A model generated the notes under the pieces. It made no database searches. It saw only the letters and a list, made by a program, of their open reading frames with translations, and had not been told where the DNA came from. A program made the position numbers and the translations under genes. Shown here in pieces: positions 43,407 to 54,370 of a stretch of 64,000 nucleotides of DNA. This DNA comes from a bacterium. GTDB taxonomy: Bacteria > Bacillota > Bacilli > Lactobacillales > Streptococcaceae. Every line of letters starts with the position of its first letter. Position 1 is the stretch's first letter. The DNA is taken from assembly GCA_905221095.1 (NCBI GenBank), contig CAJNBV010000006.1:87754-151753 (forward strand), written 5' to 3'.

Positions 43407-44371
43407 AAACTGGTTGAGTGTTTTGGTTGTACTTTTTGCTCAGGATCAATGTAATTGATAGCATTGTTGACAGCGGTTGGTGCTTCACCCAGTCCTGTCG
43501 CAATCAAATCAATTTTTCCGTCATAGTAGCAGCAGTCACCGATAGCATAGATACCCGCTTGGCTGGATTCTTGCTTGCTGTTGACGATAATCTTGTGGCG
43601 GTTGAGGTCCAGACTCCAGTTTTTGAGGTTACCGACAGAAGATTTGAAACCATAGTTGACAAAAAGGTGGTCTAGGTCAATCGTTTCGGTTTCATCAGAT
43701 TTGACTTTTGTGATTTCAAGTTTATCAAGCGTTTTTCCATCTCCAAGGAGTTGGCTAGGGACGAATGGTGTCTTGATCGTTACAGATGATTCTTGCAAGG
43801 CTTGGACACTGTGCTCCAAGGCACGGAAATTATCTCTGCGGTGGACAAGGGTAGTTGGCGCAATTTTTTCAAAAGCCAAAGCCCAATCCACAGCTGAGTC
43901 TCCCCCACCAAGAATCGTCACTTTTTTACCAGCATATTGCTGAATATTGGAAACGTGGTAGTGGATGTTTTCATAGTCCTCAACGCCTTCTAGTTCCAGC
44001 GGACGTGGTTTGAAGGCACCGCCGCCCATAGCGATGATAACAGTTTTAGACAGGTGGCTTCCTTTAGAAGTTGTAATGGCAAATCCTTCTTCTTGTTTTT
44101 CAATCTCAAGAACCGTTTCATTGAGATGAATAGGGGTATCAAAGCCATTTAATTGCTCGATTAGACGGTTAGTCAACTCTTCTCCAGTCAGGTTTGGGAA
44201 CCCTGGGACGTCTAGGATTTCCTTTTCAGGATAGAGGATAGCGGGTTGTCCACCTAGTTGGGGAAGAGAGTCGATAATTTGGACCTTGGCTTGGCGTAGG
44301 TGGGCATAAAAGGCTGCAAAAAGTCCGACTGGACCACCACCTACAATGGTAATATCATATAGTTGAGACAT
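43403..44371 (-). CDS. Ferredoxin/flavodoxin-NADP+ reductase (TrxR-like type)
   Basis: 322-aa FAD/NADPH oxidoreductase. N-terminal FAD motif IVGGGPVGLFAAFYA, NADP motif TILGGGDSAVDWA, C-terminal GIYAIGD. The thioredoxin-reductase active-site CxxC is absent, so it is the ferredoxin/flavodoxin reductase type rather than TrxB. RBS AAAGGAGAAACC. Divergent from cdaA. Confidence 0.9.
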   Translation of the reverse strand: MSQLYDITIVGGGPVGLFAAFYAHLRQAKVQIIDSLPQLGGQPAILYPEKEILDVPGFPNLTGEELTNRLIEQLNGFDTPIHLNETVLEIEKQEEGFAITTSKGSHLSKTVIIAMGGGAFKPRPLELEGVEDYENIHYHVSNIQQYAGKKVTILGGGDSAVDWALAFEKIAPTTLVHRRDNFRALEHSVQALQESSVTIKTPFVPSQLLGDGKTLDKLEITKVKSDETETIDLDHLFVNYGFKSSVGNLKNWSLDLNRHKIIVNSKQESSQAGIYAIGDCCYYDGKIDLIATGLGEAPTAVNNAINYIDPEQKVQPKHSTSL

Positions 44372-44464
44372 GGTTTCTCCTTTGTTTTTTCTAGTCAGTT
44401 TATTTTATCATATTTTTTCTTTAATTTAAAATGAAGTAGGATAGGGAAAAAAATGTCAGAAAAA

Positions 44465-44473
44465 TGGTATAAT
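44465..44473 (+). promoter_or_regulatory. Extended -10 promoter of the cdaA operon
   Basis: TGGTATAAT (hexamer 44468-44473), 36 nt before the chosen ATG. Confidence 0.65.
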
Positions 44474-44509
44474 AGAAAGGAACGTGTTTGGACAGAGAGG
44501 AGACAGCAG

Positions 44510-45367
44510 ATGAACTTTCAACAATTATCCAACCTGCAATATTGGACTAGCTTGTTTTCTAGTCCTTGGAGTATTGCCATCAATTTGTTTGATATTTTGA
44601 TTGTGACCTATATTTTATATCGTTTTACAAAAGCGATAGCTGGTACCAAGATTATGATTTTGGTACGGGGGGTCTTGATCTTTGTATTAGCCCAGGTTGT
44701 CGCCAATATCCTTGGTTTAACAACGATTTCTTGGTTGATTAACCAGATTATCACTTATGGGGTTATTGCTGCGGTTGTTATCTTCTCTCCAGAGATTCGG
44801 ACTGGTTTGGAACGCTTGGGAAGGGCGACAGATTTCTTTTCTACTACCCAAATTAGTGCAGAAGAGAAAATGATTCGTGCCTTTGTCAAATCAGTTGAAT
44901 ACATGAGCCCTCGTAAGATTGGTGCTCTGGTTGCTATTCAACGAGTTCGGACCTTACAAGAATATATTGCGACAGGAATTCCCTTGGATGCCAAAATTTC
45001 AGCAGAACTCCTCATCAATATTTTTATTCCCAACACTCCTCTACATGATGGTGCTGTGATTATCAGAGAAAATCGGATTGCAGTCACCTCTGCCTATCTG
45101 CCCTTGACAGAAAGTACAGGAATTTCTAAGGAATTTGGGACCAGACACCGGGCGGCTATCGGTTTATCAGAAGTATCCGATGCCTTGACCTTCATCGTCT
45201 CAGAGGAAACAGGTGGCATTTCTATTACCTATAATGGGGTCTTCAAGCATGATTTGACTCTTGAAGAATTTGAAGCAGAACTACGAGCAATTCTTTTACC
45301 AGTCGTTGAGGAAAAAGTCAGTTTCAAGGACCGTTTGCTAGGAGGTTGGAAATATGAGAAAAAATAG
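44510..45367 (+). CDS. cdaA: Diadenylate cyclase CdaA (DisA-N domain)
   Basis: Makes c-di-AMP, the essential messenger for potassium and osmotic control. 285 aa: three membrane helices (about 20-95), then the DAC domain with HDGAVI (Asp180-Gly-Ala182) and TRHRAAIG (Arg212-His-Arg214). Start ATG 44510 with GAGGAGACAG upstream; an upstream in-frame ATG at 44453 precedes the -10 box. Overlaps cdaR by 14 nt; glmM follows, the conserved three-gene cluster. Confidence 0.95.
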   Translation: MNFQQLSNLQYWTSLFSSPWSIAINLFDILIVTYILYRFTKAIAGTKIMILVRGVLIFVLAQVVANILGLTTISWLINQIITYGVIAAVVIFSPEIRTGLERLGRATDFFSTTQISAEEKMIRAFVKSVEYMSPRKIGALVAIQRVRTLQEYIATGIPLDAKISAELLINIFIPNTPLHDGAVIIRENRIAVTSAYLPLTESTGISKEFGTRHRAAIGLSEVSDALTFIVSEETGGISITYNGVFKHDLTLEEFEAELRAILLPVVEEKVSFKDRLLGGWKYEKK

Positions 45368-46118
45368 TCTATATATCATTTCATCTCTCTTTTTTGCTTG
45401 TGTCTTATTTATCTATGCAACGTCAACCAACTTTCAAAACAACAATACTGTAAGGCAGGTCAAATCAGAAACCTACACTAACACGATAGCAAATGTTCCT
45501 ATCGATATTCATTATGATGACGACCAGTATTTCATTAGCGGATTTGCATCAGAGGTTTCCGTTGTGCTGACAGGTGCCAATCGGGTGACTTTGGCCAGCG
45601 AAATGCAGGAAAGCACTCGTAAGTTTAAGGTGACAGCGGATTTGACAGATGCTAGTGTTGGAACAATTGAAGTTCCCTTGAACATTGAAAATCTTCCTAG
45701 TGGATTAACCGCTGTAGCTACACCTCAAAAGATCACAGTGAAAGTTGGGAAGAAGGTTAAGCGAGATGGGATGATTGTTGTGCCGCAAGTTGACCAAAGC
45801 CAGATTGATCCCAAGCTACAACTTGATAGTGTAACCGTATCAAACGAACGAGTTTCAGTTACAACTGACCAGGAAACATTAGCTAAGATTGACAAAATTA
45901 TTGCACTTTTACCAACCAGCGAACGCATAACAGGTAATTATAGTGGCTCAGTACCCTTGCAGGCAATCGACCGCAATGGGGTTGTCTTACCAGTAGTGAT
46001 CACTCCGTTTGATACGACAATGAAGGTGACTACAAAACCAGTAGCACCAAGTTCAAGCACAAGCAGTTCGTCGGAGACATCTTCGTCAACGAAAGCAACT
46101 AGTTCAAAAACGAATTAA
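45354..46118 (+). CDS. cdaR: CdaA regulatory protein CdaR (YbbR domains)
   Basis: 254 aa: an N-terminal membrane helix (about 5-23), then extracytoplasmic YbbR repeats (about 30-225) and a Ser/Thr-rich tail (about 228-254, PSSSTSSSSETSSS). Modulates CdaA through the membrane. Starts inside the 3' end of cdaA (14-nt overlap). Confidence 0.9.
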   Translation: MRKNSLYIISSLFFACVLFIYATSTNFQNNNTVRQVKSETYTNTIANVPIDIHYDDDQYFISGFASEVSVVLTGANRVTLASEMQESTRKFKVTADLTDASVGTIEVPLNIENLPSGLTAVATPQKITVKVGKKVKRDGMIVVPQVDQSQIDPKLQLDSVTVSNERVSVTTDQETLAKIDKIIALLPTSERITGNYSGSVPLQAIDRNGVVLPVVITPFDTTMKVTTKPVAPSSSTSSSSETSSSTKATSSKTN

Positions 46119-46142
46119 AAATAGAAAAAGGATTTTATAAAA

Positions 46143-47495
46143 ATGGGTAAATATTTTGGGACTGATGGAGTCCGTGGAGAAGCTAACGTAGAACTAACGC
46201 CAGAATTGGCTTTTAAATTAGGACGTTTTGGAGGCTATGTTCTTAGTCAACATGAAACGGAAGCACCGAAAGTCTTTGTAGGACGTGACACACGAATTTC
46301 AGGAGAAATGCTAGAATCTGCCTTGGTAGCTGGTCTCCTTTCAGTTGGTATTCACGTATACAAACTAGGCGTTCTGGCAACACCAGCAGTAGCTTACTTG
46401 GTTAAAACTGAAGGAGCAAGTGCCGGTGTCATGATTTCTGCTAGCCACAACCCAGCCCTTGATAATGGGATTAAGTTCTTTGGTGGTGATGGTTTCAAAC
46501 TAGACGACGAAAAAGAAGCAGAAATTGAAGCCTTGCTAGATGCTGCGGAAGATACTCTTCCTCGTCCAAGTGCAGAAGGTTTAGGCACTTTGGTAGATTA
46601 TCCAGAAGGCTTGCGTAAGTATGAAGGCTACCTTGTTTCAACTGGAACTCCACTTGAAGGAATGAAAGTTGCCTTGGATACAGCCAATGGAGCAGCTTCT
46701 ACAAGTGCCCGTCAAATCTTTGCAGACCTTGGTGCTCAATTGACGGTTATCGGGGAAACACCAGATGGCCTTAATATCAACCTTAATGTCGGTTCTACGC
46801 ACCCAGAAGCCCTTCAAGAAGTGGTCAAAGAAAGCGGGTCAGCTATCGGTTTGGCCTTTGACGGAGACAGTGACCGTTTGATTGCGGTTGATGAAAATGG
46901 TGATATCGTTGATGGTGACAAGATTATGTACATCATCGGAAAATACCTTTCTGAAAAAGGACAATTGGCCCAAAATACAATTGTAACAACTGTGATGTCT
47001 AACCTTGGTTTCCACAAGGCCTTGGACCGTGAAGGCATTAACAAGGTAGTCACTGCAGTCGGCGACCGCTACGTTGTTGAAGAAATGAGAAAATCAGGCT
47101 ATAACCTCGGTGGTGAACAGTCTGGTCACGTGATTTTGATGGATTACAATACCACAGGTGACGGTCAATTATCTGCTGTTCAATTGACTAAAATCATGAA
47201 GGAAACTGGTAAGAGCTTGTCAGAGTTGGCCGCAGAAGTTACCATCTATCCACAAAAATTAGTCAATATCCGAGTGGAAAATGCCATGAAGGAAAAGGCT
47301 ATGGAAGTACCAGCTATCAAGGTCATTATCGAGAAGATGGAAGCTGAAATGGCAGGGAATGGCCGTATCCTTGTTCGTCCAAGTGGAACAGAGCCTCTTT
47401 TGCGTGTTATGGCAGAAGCGCCTACAACAGAAGAAGTGGACTACTATGTTGATACCATCGCTGATGTAGTTCGAGCTGAAATCGGGATTGACTAA
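46143..47495 (+). CDS. glmM: Phosphoglucosamine mutase
   Basis: Converts glucosamine-6-P to glucosamine-1-P for UDP-GlcNAc and peptidoglycan. 450 aa. Phosphoserine loop SASHNP (Ser101), metal loop DGDSDR near 240, sugar loop GEQSGH near 323, phosphate loop RPSGTEP near 408. GlmM can bind and inhibit CdaA in related bacteria, which fits the shared operon. Confidence 0.96.
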   Translation: MGKYFGTDGVRGEANVELTPELAFKLGRFGGYVLSQHETEAPKVFVGRDTRISGEMLESALVAGLLSVGIHVYKLGVLATPAVAYLVKTEGASAGVMISASHNPALDNGIKFFGGDGFKLDDEKEAEIEALLDAAEDTLPRPSAEGLGTLVDYPEGLRKYEGYLVSTGTPLEGMKVALDTANGAASTSARQIFADLGAQLTVIGETPDGLNINLNVGSTHPEALQEVVKESGSAIGLAFDGDSDRLIAVDENGDIVDGDKIMYIIGKYLSEKGQLAQNTIVTTVMSNLGFHKALDREGINKVVTAVGDRYVVEEMRKSGYNLGGEQSGHVILMDYNTTGDGQLSAVQLTKIMKETGKSLSELAAEVTIYPQKLVNIRVENAMKEKAMEVPAIKVIIEKMEAEMAGNGRILVRPSGTEPLLRVMAEAPTTEEVDYYVDTIADVVRAEIGID

Positions 47496-47527
47496 ATCCT
47501 AGAAAACTAGATGAAAATAAAAATTTA

Positions 47528-47536
47528 TGGTACAAT
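47528..47536 (+). promoter_or_regulatory. Extended -10 promoter before the DUF1149 gene
   Basis: TGGTACAAT (hexamer 47531-47536), 33 nt before the ATG. Confidence 0.55.
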
Positions 47537-47568
47537 AGCTTATAATATTGTAGCCGAGGGAGAAAGAT

Positions 47569-47943
47569 ATGAATCTTAAACGTGAACAAGAATTTGTTAG
47601 TCAGTATCATTTTGATGCGCGTAATTTTGAATGGGAAAATGAAAATGGAGCTCCTGAAACCAAGGTGGATGTGAACTTCCAATTGCTCCAACATGATCAA
47701 GAAAATCAAGTGACTTCCTTGATTGTCATCTTGACCTTTATGATTGTATTTGATAAGTTTGTCATTAGTGGAACAATCTCACAAGTAAACCATATCGATG
47801 GCCGTATTGTCAATGAACCAAGTGAATTGAGCCAAGAAGAAGTGGAAACTTTGGCTCGTCCATGTTTGAACATGCTTAACCGTTTGACTTACGAAGTAAC
47901 TGAAATTGCATTAGACTTACCAGGAATCAATTTGGAGTTCTAA
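47569..47943 (+). CDS. DUF1149 family protein
   Basis: 124-aa conserved streptococcal protein, recognised as DUF1149 by its overall pattern ([34 protein letters not shown]). SecB-like beta-rich fold is possible, but its function is unknown to me. RBS GAGGGAGAAAG. The degV-like gene starts 1 nt after its stop. Confidence 0.75.
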   Translation: MNLKREQEFVSQYHFDARNFEWENENGAPETKVDVNFQLLQHDQENQVTSLIVILTFMIVFDKFVISGTISQVNHIDGRIVNEPSELSQEEVETLARPCLNMLNRLTYEVTEIALDLPGINLEF

Positions 47944-47944
47944 T

Positions 47945-48793
47945 ATGAAACTAGCTGTTATTACAGATTCCTCTGCCTATCTCAGTGCAGAGACCTTACA
48001 GAGAGAAGATTTATTTGTCTTGGATATTCCTGTCAATATTGATGGTGAGGAGTATGTCGAAGGCATCAATCTGACTGCTGAGGAATTTTACCAAAAAATG
48101 GCTCAGGCTTCTGAATTGCCTAAGACCAGTCAACCAAGCATTGCCAAGTTAGATGAAATTTTAACCTCGCTCAAAGAACAAGGCTATACCCATGCCTTGG
48201 GGCTTTTCCTATCTTCTGGAATTTCAGGTTTTTATCAAAATATTCAGTATATGGTGGATGATTATGAGGGCTTGACCATTGCTTTTCCAGACACTTTGAT
48301 TACAAGTGCTCCGCTGGGTATCATGGTTGAAAGTGTCTTTAATTGGCGAAACCAGGGCGATGATTTTGCCATTATTCAAGATAAGCTAGCTATTCAGATT
48401 AGTCACACATCTGCTTTTATCATGGTAGATGATTTGGATCATTTGGTAAAAGGTGGGCGCCTTTCAAATGGGGCTGCTATTTTGGGCAATCTGCTAAGCA
48501 TTAAGCCAATCCTTTATTTCAATGACCAAGGTGTGATTGAAGTTTACGAAAAAGTTCGTACTGAAAAGAAAGCAACCAAGCGCTTGATTGAAATCATTAA
48601 GGAAACAACGGCTTCAGGTCAATACCGGGTCATTGTCATTCACGGAAATGCTCCTGAAAAGGCTGAAGAATTGCGTCAGCACTTACTTGAATCTGGAGTA
48701 GGTACGGATATTTCACTTGCTACATTTGGCAGTGTCATTGGGACACACCTAGGATCAGGAAGTATTGCTCTGGGTTATATTCCAGTGATTTAG
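47945..48793 (+). CDS. DegV family fatty-acid-binding protein (FakB type)
   Basis: 282 aa. N-terminal [11 protein letters not shown] and the PKTSQPS motif near 59-65 are the DegV signatures; [14 protein letters not shown] is the central one. FakB proteins present a fatty acid to the kinase FakA. No fakA is adjacent. Co-transcribed with the DUF1149 gene. Confidence 0.9.
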   Translation: MKLAVITDSSAYLSAETLQREDLFVLDIPVNIDGEEYVEGINLTAEEFYQKMAQASELPKTSQPSIAKLDEILTSLKEQGYTHALGLFLSSGISGFYQNIQYMVDDYEGLTIAFPDTLITSAPLGIMVESVFNWRNQGDDFAIIQDKLAIQISHTSAFIMVDDLDHLVKGGRLSNGAAILGNLLSIKPILYFNDQGVIEVYEKVRTEKKATKRLIEIIKETTASGQYRVIVIHGNAPEKAEELRQHLLESGVGTDISLATFGSVIGTHLGSGSIALGYIPVI

Positions 48794-48963
48794 TTAGCAC
48801 TTCAAGACTAGTTAAGAAGGCTTTGTATCTTAGAAATTGAACACGGACACGGACTACCTGCCTCTTGAAAAAAGATGCCTGTCTTGCCTTTTATGGAAAG
48901 TCAGCGCCATTCCCTATTTTTCATGGGCAGCTAATGTCCTTAGTATCTTAGACAGGAGTAGAG
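48794..48963 (+). other. Unexplained spacer with a 10-bp direct repeat before dapB
   Basis: 170 nt without an ORF. GTATCTTAGA occurs at 48825-48834 and again at 48943-48952, bracketing a C/G-richer segment that contains ACACGGACACGG and a possible long-range CCTGTC/GACAGG helix. No T-run terminator for the degV-like gene and no clear promoter are visible. Confidence 0.4.
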
Positions 48964-49731
48964 ATGAGTATTCGAGTAATTATTGCCGGTTTTAAGGGAA
49001 AGATGGGCCAAGCTGCTTGTCAGATGGTCTTGGCTGATCCAGATTTGGACTTGGTAGCAGTTTTGGATCCTTTTGAGTCTGAGTCAGAATGGCAGGGAGT
49101 TCCTGTTTTCAAGGATAAGGCTGATTTAGCAGGATTTGAAGCGGATGTCTGGGTAGATTTTACTACTCCAGCTGTTGCCTATGAAAATACACGCTTTGCT
49201 CTTGAAAATGGCTTTGCTCCAGTAGTTGGAACGACTGGCTTTACTAGTGAACAAATTGCAGAGTTAAAAGATTTTTCACGTGCCCAAGATTTGGGTGGCT
49301 TGATTGCCCCTAACTTTGCCCTGGGTGCTGTCTTGCTTATGCAATTTGCGACGCAGGCTGCCAAATATTTCCCAAATGTGGAGATTATCGAGCTCCATCA
49401 TGACAAGAAAAAGGATGCTCCGAGTGGAACAGCTATTAAAACAGCTGAGTTGATGGCGGAAGTTCGAGAGTCTATCCAGCAAGGTGCGCCTGATGAGGAA
49501 GAATTGATTGCAGGTGCCCGTGGTGCTAACTTTGATGGCATGCGGATTCACTCAGTTCGTTTACCAGGCTTGGTAGCCCATCAGGAAGTCATCTTTGGTA
49601 ATCAGGGAGAAGGATTGACCCTCCGTCATGACTCCTATGATCGCAGCTCCTTCATGACAGGGGTCAATTTGGGAATTAAAGAAGTTGTCAAGCGTCATGA
49701 GCTTGTCTATGGATTAGAACACTTATTATGA
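48964..49731 (+). CDS. dapB: 4-hydroxy-tetrahydrodipicolinate reductase
   Basis: Lysine/diaminopimelate pathway enzyme; lysine is also the stem-peptide residue that MurM modifies. 255 aa. NAD(P) motif IAGFKGKMG (a variant of GxxGxMG), GTTGFT near 78, catalytic [13 protein letters not shown] near 140. Overlaps cca by ATGA. Confidence 0.94.
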   Translation: MSIRVIIAGFKGKMGQAACQMVLADPDLDLVAVLDPFESESEWQGVPVFKDKADLAGFEADVWVDFTTPAVAYENTRFALENGFAPVVGTTGFTSEQIAELKDFSRAQDLGGLIAPNFALGAVLLMQFATQAAKYFPNVEIIELHHDKKKDAPSGTAIKTAELMAEVRESIQQGAPDEEELIAGARGANFDGMRIHSVRLPGLVAHQEVIFGNQGEGLTLRHDSYDRSSFMTGVNLGIKEVVKRHELVYGLEHLL

Positions 49732-50927
49732 GATTAACGCAAATGCCTTCTGAATTTCAGAAGGCTTTACCAGTATTAGAAAAAATTAAAGAAGCAGGCT
49801 TTGAAGCCTATTTTGTTGGAGGATCTGTTCGAGATGCCCTTCTCAATCGTCCCATCCACGATGTGGACATTGCGACGTCTTCCTATCCAGAAGAGACCAA
49901 GCAGATTTTTCCTCGAACAGCTGATATCGGAATCGAGCATGGAACTGTCTTGGTTTTAGATGGTGACGAGGAGTATGAGGTGACGACCTTTCGAACTGAA
50001 GATGTCTATGTGGACTATCGCAGACCGAGTTCAGTTTCCTTTGTGCGTTCGCTAGAAGAGGACCTTAAGCGTCGTGATTTCACAGTTAATGCCTTTGCCT
50101 TAGATGAGACAGGGGAAATCGTTGACTTGTTCCATGGTTTAGAAGATTTGGAAAATCAAGTCTTGCGAGCGGTTGGAGTGGCTAGTGAACGTTTCAACGA
50201 AGATGCTCTGCGAATTATGCGTGGTTTCCGTTTTCAGGCCAGTCTTGGTTTTGAACTTGAGCCAGAAACATTTAAGGCTATGAAGACCTTGACGCCGCTT
50301 TTGGAGAAAATTTCTGTAGAGCGTACCTTCGTCGAGTTTGATAAACTCTTGCTGGCTCCCTTTTGGAGAAGGGGCTTGGCTTCCATGATTGAGAGTCAGG
50401 CTTATGATTATCTCCCTGATATGGCAGCTAGCCAGGACAAGCTCAACAGACTGTTTGATTTGGAGACTGATTTTACCTTTGAATCCTCTGAACAAGCCTG
50501 GGCGGCTCTACTGTGGGCTTTGGAGATTGAAAATGTGCAGCTATTTTTGAAAGCTTGGAAGACCTCACGACAGTTTGCCAAGCAAGTTCAGGATTTGCTG
50601 ACTATTTTGGCTCTACGTGAAAAGGGAGAATTGAGCAAGCGCGATTGTTATCGCTTTGACTTGGATTTGCTTTTACAGGCTGAAAATCTTCGTCAGGCTC
50701 AAGGAAAAGAAGTTAATCCACAAGCCATCACAGAAACCTACCAGAGTTTGACCATTCATGATAAGAAAGAGATTCAGATCAATGGTGGCATTTTGATCAA
50801 GGAATATGGTTATCAGCCAGGACCAGACTTGGGAGATATTTTAACAGAGATTGAGTTTGCCATTGTCGATGGAGAATTGGAAAATGACCGTCAAGCCATC
50901 CATGCTTACCTGAGGGAGAAAAAATGA
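49728..50927 (+). CDS. cca: CCA tRNA nucleotidyltransferase (class II)
   Basis: Adds the CCA end to tRNAs. 399 aa. Head domain [21 protein letters not shown] with the DxD metal pair, then [12 protein letters not shown] and the RIMRGFRFQ neck motif. Overlaps its neighbours by 4 nt on both sides (dapB and the ABC-F gene). Confidence 0.94.
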   Translation: MRLTQMPSEFQKALPVLEKIKEAGFEAYFVGGSVRDALLNRPIHDVDIATSSYPEETKQIFPRTADIGIEHGTVLVLDGDEEYEVTTFRTEDVYVDYRRPSSVSFVRSLEEDLKRRDFTVNAFALDETGEIVDLFHGLEDLENQVLRAVGVASERFNEDALRIMRGFRFQASLGFELEPETFKAMKTLTPLLEKISVERTFVEFDKLLLAPFWRRGLASMIESQAYDYLPDMAASQDKLNRLFDLETDFTFESSEQAWAALLWALEIENVQLFLKAWKTSRQFAKQVQDLLTILALREKGELSKRDCYRFDLDLLLQAENLRQAQGKEVNPQAITETYQSLTIHDKKEIQINGGILIKEYGYQPGPDLGDILTEIEFAIVDGELENDRQAIHAYLREKK

Positions 50928-52795
50928 GTGATTTTATCGTTGAAAAACTAAGTAAATCCGTCGGTGACAAGACCGTTTTTAAGGATATTTCCTTTATCAT
51001 CCATGACCTAGACAGAATTGGTTTGATTGGTGTCAATGGGACTGGCAAGACCACCCTTTTAGATGTTCTTTCTGGTGTGTATGGCTTTGATGGGGATGTC
51101 AGTCCCTTTTCAGCTAAGAATGATTACCAGATTGGTTACTTGACCCAGGATCCTGATTTTGATGATAGCAAGACGGTCTTGGATACGGTTCTATCAAGCG
51201 ACCTTAAGGAAATCCAGCTCATTCGTGAGTATGAGTTGATCATGCTCAACTACAGTGAGGACAAGCAGGCTCGTTTGGAACGGGTCATGGCGGAGATGGA
51301 CTCTCTCCAAGCTTGGGAAATTGAGAGTCAGGTCAAGACCGTTCTTAGCAAATTGGGTATTCAGGACTTATCAACTCCTGTTGGGGAATTGTCAGGTGGT
51401 CTGAGAAGACGGGTCCAGTTGGCGCAAGTTCTTCTTGGCAACCACGACCTCTTGCTTCTGGACGAGCCGACCAACCATCTGGACATTGCGACCATCGAGT
51501 GGCTGACCCTCTTTTTGAAAAATTCCAAGAAGACCGTCCTTTTTATCACCCACGATCGCTATTTCCTAGACGCTTTATCAACACGGATTTTCGAGTTGGA
51601 TCGCGCAGGATTGACGGAATACCAAGGAAATTACCAGGACTATGTTCGCCTTAAGGCGGAACAGGATGAGCGTGACGCAGCTCTTCTTCACAAAATGGAA
51701 CAACTCTACAAGCAAGAATTGGCCTGGATGCGCAGGCAACCGCAGGCGCGTGCGACCAAGCAACAAGCTCGTATCAATCGTTTCCATGACTTGAAGAAAG
51801 AAGTTTCAGGTGGCGTTGCTGAGACAGACTTGACCATGAACTTTGAAACCAGTCGGATTGGTAAAAAAGTCATCGAGTTTAAGGATGTATCCTTTGCCTA
51901 TGATAACAAGCCCATTTTGCAAGACTTTAATCTCTTGGTGCAGGCCAAAGATCGTATCGGAATCGTTGGGGACAACGGTGTTGGAAAATCAACCCTGCTC
52001 AACTTGATTGCAGGCAGTCTTGAGCCGACAGCAGGACAAGTTGTGATAGGGGAAACTGTTCGCATCGCCTATTTCTCTCAACAAATTGAGGGATTGGATG
52101 AAAGCAAGCGAGTGATTAATTACCTGCAGGAAGTGGCAGAGGAGGTCAAGACCAGCGGTGGTTCTACGACTTCCATTGCGGAATTGCTGGAGCAGTTCCT
52201 TTTCCCACGTTCGACGCATGGAACCTTGATTGAGAAGTTGTCTGGTGGAGAGAAAAAACGTCTTTACCTTCTAAAACTGCTTTTGGAAAAACCAAATGTT
52301 CTTCTCTTGGACGAGCCGACCAATGACTTGGACATTGCAACTTTGACAGTTTTGGAGAATTTCTTGCAAGGCTTTGCAGGACCTGTCTTGACAGTTAGCC
52401 ACGACCGCTATTTCTTGGATAAGGTAGCGACCAAAATTCTCGCTTTTGAGGATGGCAAGATTCGTCCTTTCTTTGGTCATTACACGGACTATCTTGATGA
52501 AAAAGCATTTGAAACAGAGATGGCTAATCAAGTACAAAAGGCCGAAAAGGAAAAAGTAGTCAAGGTTCGAGAAGACAAGAAACGCATGACCTATCAAGAA
52601 AAGCAGGAGTGGGCAAGTATCGAAGACGATATTGAAGCCTTGGAAAATCGTATCGCTGCTATTGAAGAGGAAATGCAGGCCAATGGTTCTGACTTTGGTA
52701 AGCTAGCTACTCTCCAAAAAGAACTGGATGAGAAAAACGAAGCACTCCTTGAAAAATACGAACGCTATGAGTATCTAAGTGATTTTGATAGCTAG
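50924..52795 (+). CDS. ABC-F family ATPase (Uup-like)
   Basis: 623 aa, two ATPase domains and no membrane segment, so a ribosome-associated ABC-F protein. Walker [10 protein letters not shown] (about 37-45) and GDNGVGKST (about 348-356); signatures LSGGLRRRV and LSGGEKKRL; an inter-domain linker rich in basic residues ([16 protein letters not shown]); a C-terminal coiled coil (about 525-620). The coiled-coil tail points to the Uup type. No evidence of an antibiotic-resistance role. Confidence 0.88.
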   Translation: MSDFIVEKLSKSVGDKTVFKDISFIIHDLDRIGLIGVNGTGKTTLLDVLSGVYGFDGDVSPFSAKNDYQIGYLTQDPDFDDSKTVLDTVLSSDLKEIQLIREYELIMLNYSEDKQARLERVMAEMDSLQAWEIESQVKTVLSKLGIQDLSTPVGELSGGLRRRVQLAQVLLGNHDLLLLDEPTNHLDIATIEWLTLFLKNSKKTVLFITHDRYFLDALSTRIFELDRAGLTEYQGNYQDYVRLKAEQDERDAALLHKMEQLYKQELAWMRRQPQARATKQQARINRFHDLKKEVSGGVAETDLTMNFETSRIGKKVIEFKDVSFAYDNKPILQDFNLLVQAKDRIGIVGDNGVGKSTLLNLIAGSLEPTAGQVVIGETVRIAYFSQQIEGLDESKRVINYLQEVAEEVKTSGGSTTSIAELLEQFLFPRSTHGTLIEKLSGGEKKRLYLLKLLLEKPNVLLLDEPTNDLDIATLTVLENFLQGFAGPVLTVSHDRYFLDKVATKILAFEDGKIRPFFGHYTDYLDEKAFETEMANQVQKAEKEKVVKVREDKKRMTYQEKQEWASIEDDIEALENRIAAIEEEMQANGSDFGKLATLQKELDEKNEALLEKYERYEYLSDFDS

Positions 52796-52842
52796 AAGAA
52801 TAGAAAAATCCCGTCTCATGACAGGATTTCTCTATTCTTTTT
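52796..52842. terminator. Bidirectional terminator between the ABC-F gene and mntE
   Basis: Nested stems GAATAGA/TCTATTC and AAATCC/GGATTT; T-run on + and A-run at the left arm. Overlaps the end of mntE. Confidence 0.75.
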
Positions 52843-54016
52843 TGGTTTCTTGATGAAAGATATTTTGCCAAGTTTCGTGACGGCGCCAGATACTGGTATG
52901 GACGATACCATCTAACTCATAGCAGATGAGTTTGGTCTTTTGACTGATGGAAGTGATTTGAATATCCTTTATAGCAGAATTCAAGTCTTTTTCGGCTTTA
53001 TAGGCCTCTTTATCCATCTGTTCTCCATCTTGACGAATATAGACAAAATCGTCAGCCAAGAGTTCTTCTAGTTGATTTCCTTGGTCAATCAATTGTTCGC
53101 GCATCAGCAATTTTTTGTAGACATTGTCTAAAATTTCATCCTCAGGGATAGGTGCTGGTTCGATATGGACATCGGTATCAAAGACCCCAAAACGCTCTTC
53201 CAGCATAGACTCGACTTGATCCGCAATCTCGTGACTTTCATAAACCGACAAGTCAGGATTCATCTCCAGCGTGATATCTAGGTAAATGTTGCTACCGTAG
53301 GTGCGACCTCTTTGGGACTTGACCTTGCTGATTTTGGGAATTTCCATGATAGCCTTTTGATAATCCTCAAGCAGACGGTCGTCGAAACCATCTGAAAGGC
53401 TAAAGGAAGACTCGATGAAGATATCATAGGCAGTTTTCAAGATAAAGAAAGTGATGATGATGGCAACCAGTTTATCCACAATCGGATAATTGAAGCTGCT
53501 AGCCAGGATGGCGATGGTAGTTCCAAGTGAGGTAACAGCATCAGAAAGATTGTCCTTAGCAGCTGCCTTCAGTGCCTTGGAGTTGGATTTCTTACTGAGG
53601 CGAGTATTGTAGAGATAGACCACAAACATAACCGCTGCAGAAATGATTCCTAGAGTTGCGCCCAGAGGATCAATAACCGTTTCTTCCCGACTGAGAATCT
53701 TTTGAATGGTGTCCCTCAGCACATCAAAGCCAACATAAAACATAATGATGGAAGTGATTAAGCTAGCCAAATCTTCAATCTTCCAGTGACCAAAACGATG
53801 GTCACGGTCTGCAGGCTGGCGCGCCATCCGAATCCCGATTAAGAGGGCCACATTTCCAATGATGTCCGACACATTGTTAAAACCATCAGCCACCAAACTG
53901 GATGAATGAAGAAGATGGCCAGTAGCCAATTTTGCTGCAGACAAGAGCAGGTAGGTCGAAATACTGATAATAGCCCCACGCTCAGCTAACTTGAGATTTG
54001 AAATAGATTGCTTCAT
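52832..54016 (-). CDS. mntE: Manganese efflux protein MntE (CDF family)
   Basis: 394-aa cation diffusion facilitator exporting Mn(II). Six membrane helices in the first 210 residues, cytoplasmic domain after. Metal site A: NNVSD (Asn47, Asp51) in helix 2 and DNLSD in helix 5; Asn in place of Asp is typical of the Mn-type rather than the Zn-type CDF. A C-terminal extension of about 100 residues follows the usual CDF domain. Assigned by similarity and its place after cca/ABC-F as in pneumococcus. The start region is followed by an AT-rich gap. Confidence 0.85.
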   Translation of the reverse strand: MKQSISNLKLAERGAIISISTYLLLSAAKLATGHLLHSSSLVADGFNNVSDIIGNVALLIGIRMARQPADRDHRFGHWKIEDLASLITSIIMFYVGFDVLRDTIQKILSREETVIDPLGATLGIISAAVMFVVYLYNTRLSKKSNSKALKAAAKDNLSDAVTSLGTTIAILASSFNYPIVDKLVAIIITFFILKTAYDIFIESSFSLSDGFDDRLLEDYQKAIMEIPKISKVKSQRGRTYGSNIYLDITLEMNPDLSVYESHEIADQVESMLEERFGVFDTDVHIEPAPIPEDEILDNVYKKLLMREQLIDQGNQLEELLADDFVYIRQDGEQMDKEAYKAEKDLNSAIKDIQITSISQKTKLICYELDGIVHTSIWRRHETWQNIFHQETKKE

Positions 54017-54197
54017 TCAACTTCCTTTCTAGTCACATAGCATTCTACCATTATACTGGTTTTCAAGGGAAAATTCAAATCACTTGAGCTAATTTAATTA
54101 AAAGTTATTAACTAGATCGAATAGAATATTTTATACCAATTAAATACATAAAAATAAATTATTTGAGTTTGATAATAAGCTGAAATAAGCTTAAAAC

Positions 54198-54212
54198 TTT
54201 TTTTTTTTTTTT
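54198..54212. repeat. T15 homopolymer upstream of the second adhesin promoter
   Basis: Fifteen consecutive Ts ending 23 nt before the -35 box. Confidence 0.9.
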
Positions 54213-54235
54213 GCGAAAATTCAAAGTCAAATAAC

Positions 54236-54264
54236 TTGCATATATATTAAAAATAAAGTAGAAT
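54236..54264 (+). promoter_or_regulatory. Promoter of the DUF1542-repeat surface protein
   Basis: TTGCAT (54236-54241), 17-bp spacer, TAGAAT (54259-54264). The leader of about 100 nt has hairpin AGCCGT/ACGGCT near 54301-54324, enclosed by CTTACAT/ATGTAAG (54279-54336). Confidence 0.75.
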
Positions 54265-54370
54265 AGTTAATGTAGAAACTTACATTGAATATCAGTATTA
54301 GCCGTTGCTTTCGTAGACGGCTAGTTTCATGTAAGAAAACAAAAAACTTTTAAAAGGAGATCCTAAATTA

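Noticed and set aside
44453-44509. Earlier ATG for cdaA
   Set aside because: It lies upstream of the -10 box, so it would not be on the transcript.
50924-52795. ABC-F gene as an antibiotic resistance determinant
   Set aside because: The C-terminal coiled coil and housekeeping operon position fit the Uup-like translation factors; nothing points to a resistance-type linker.
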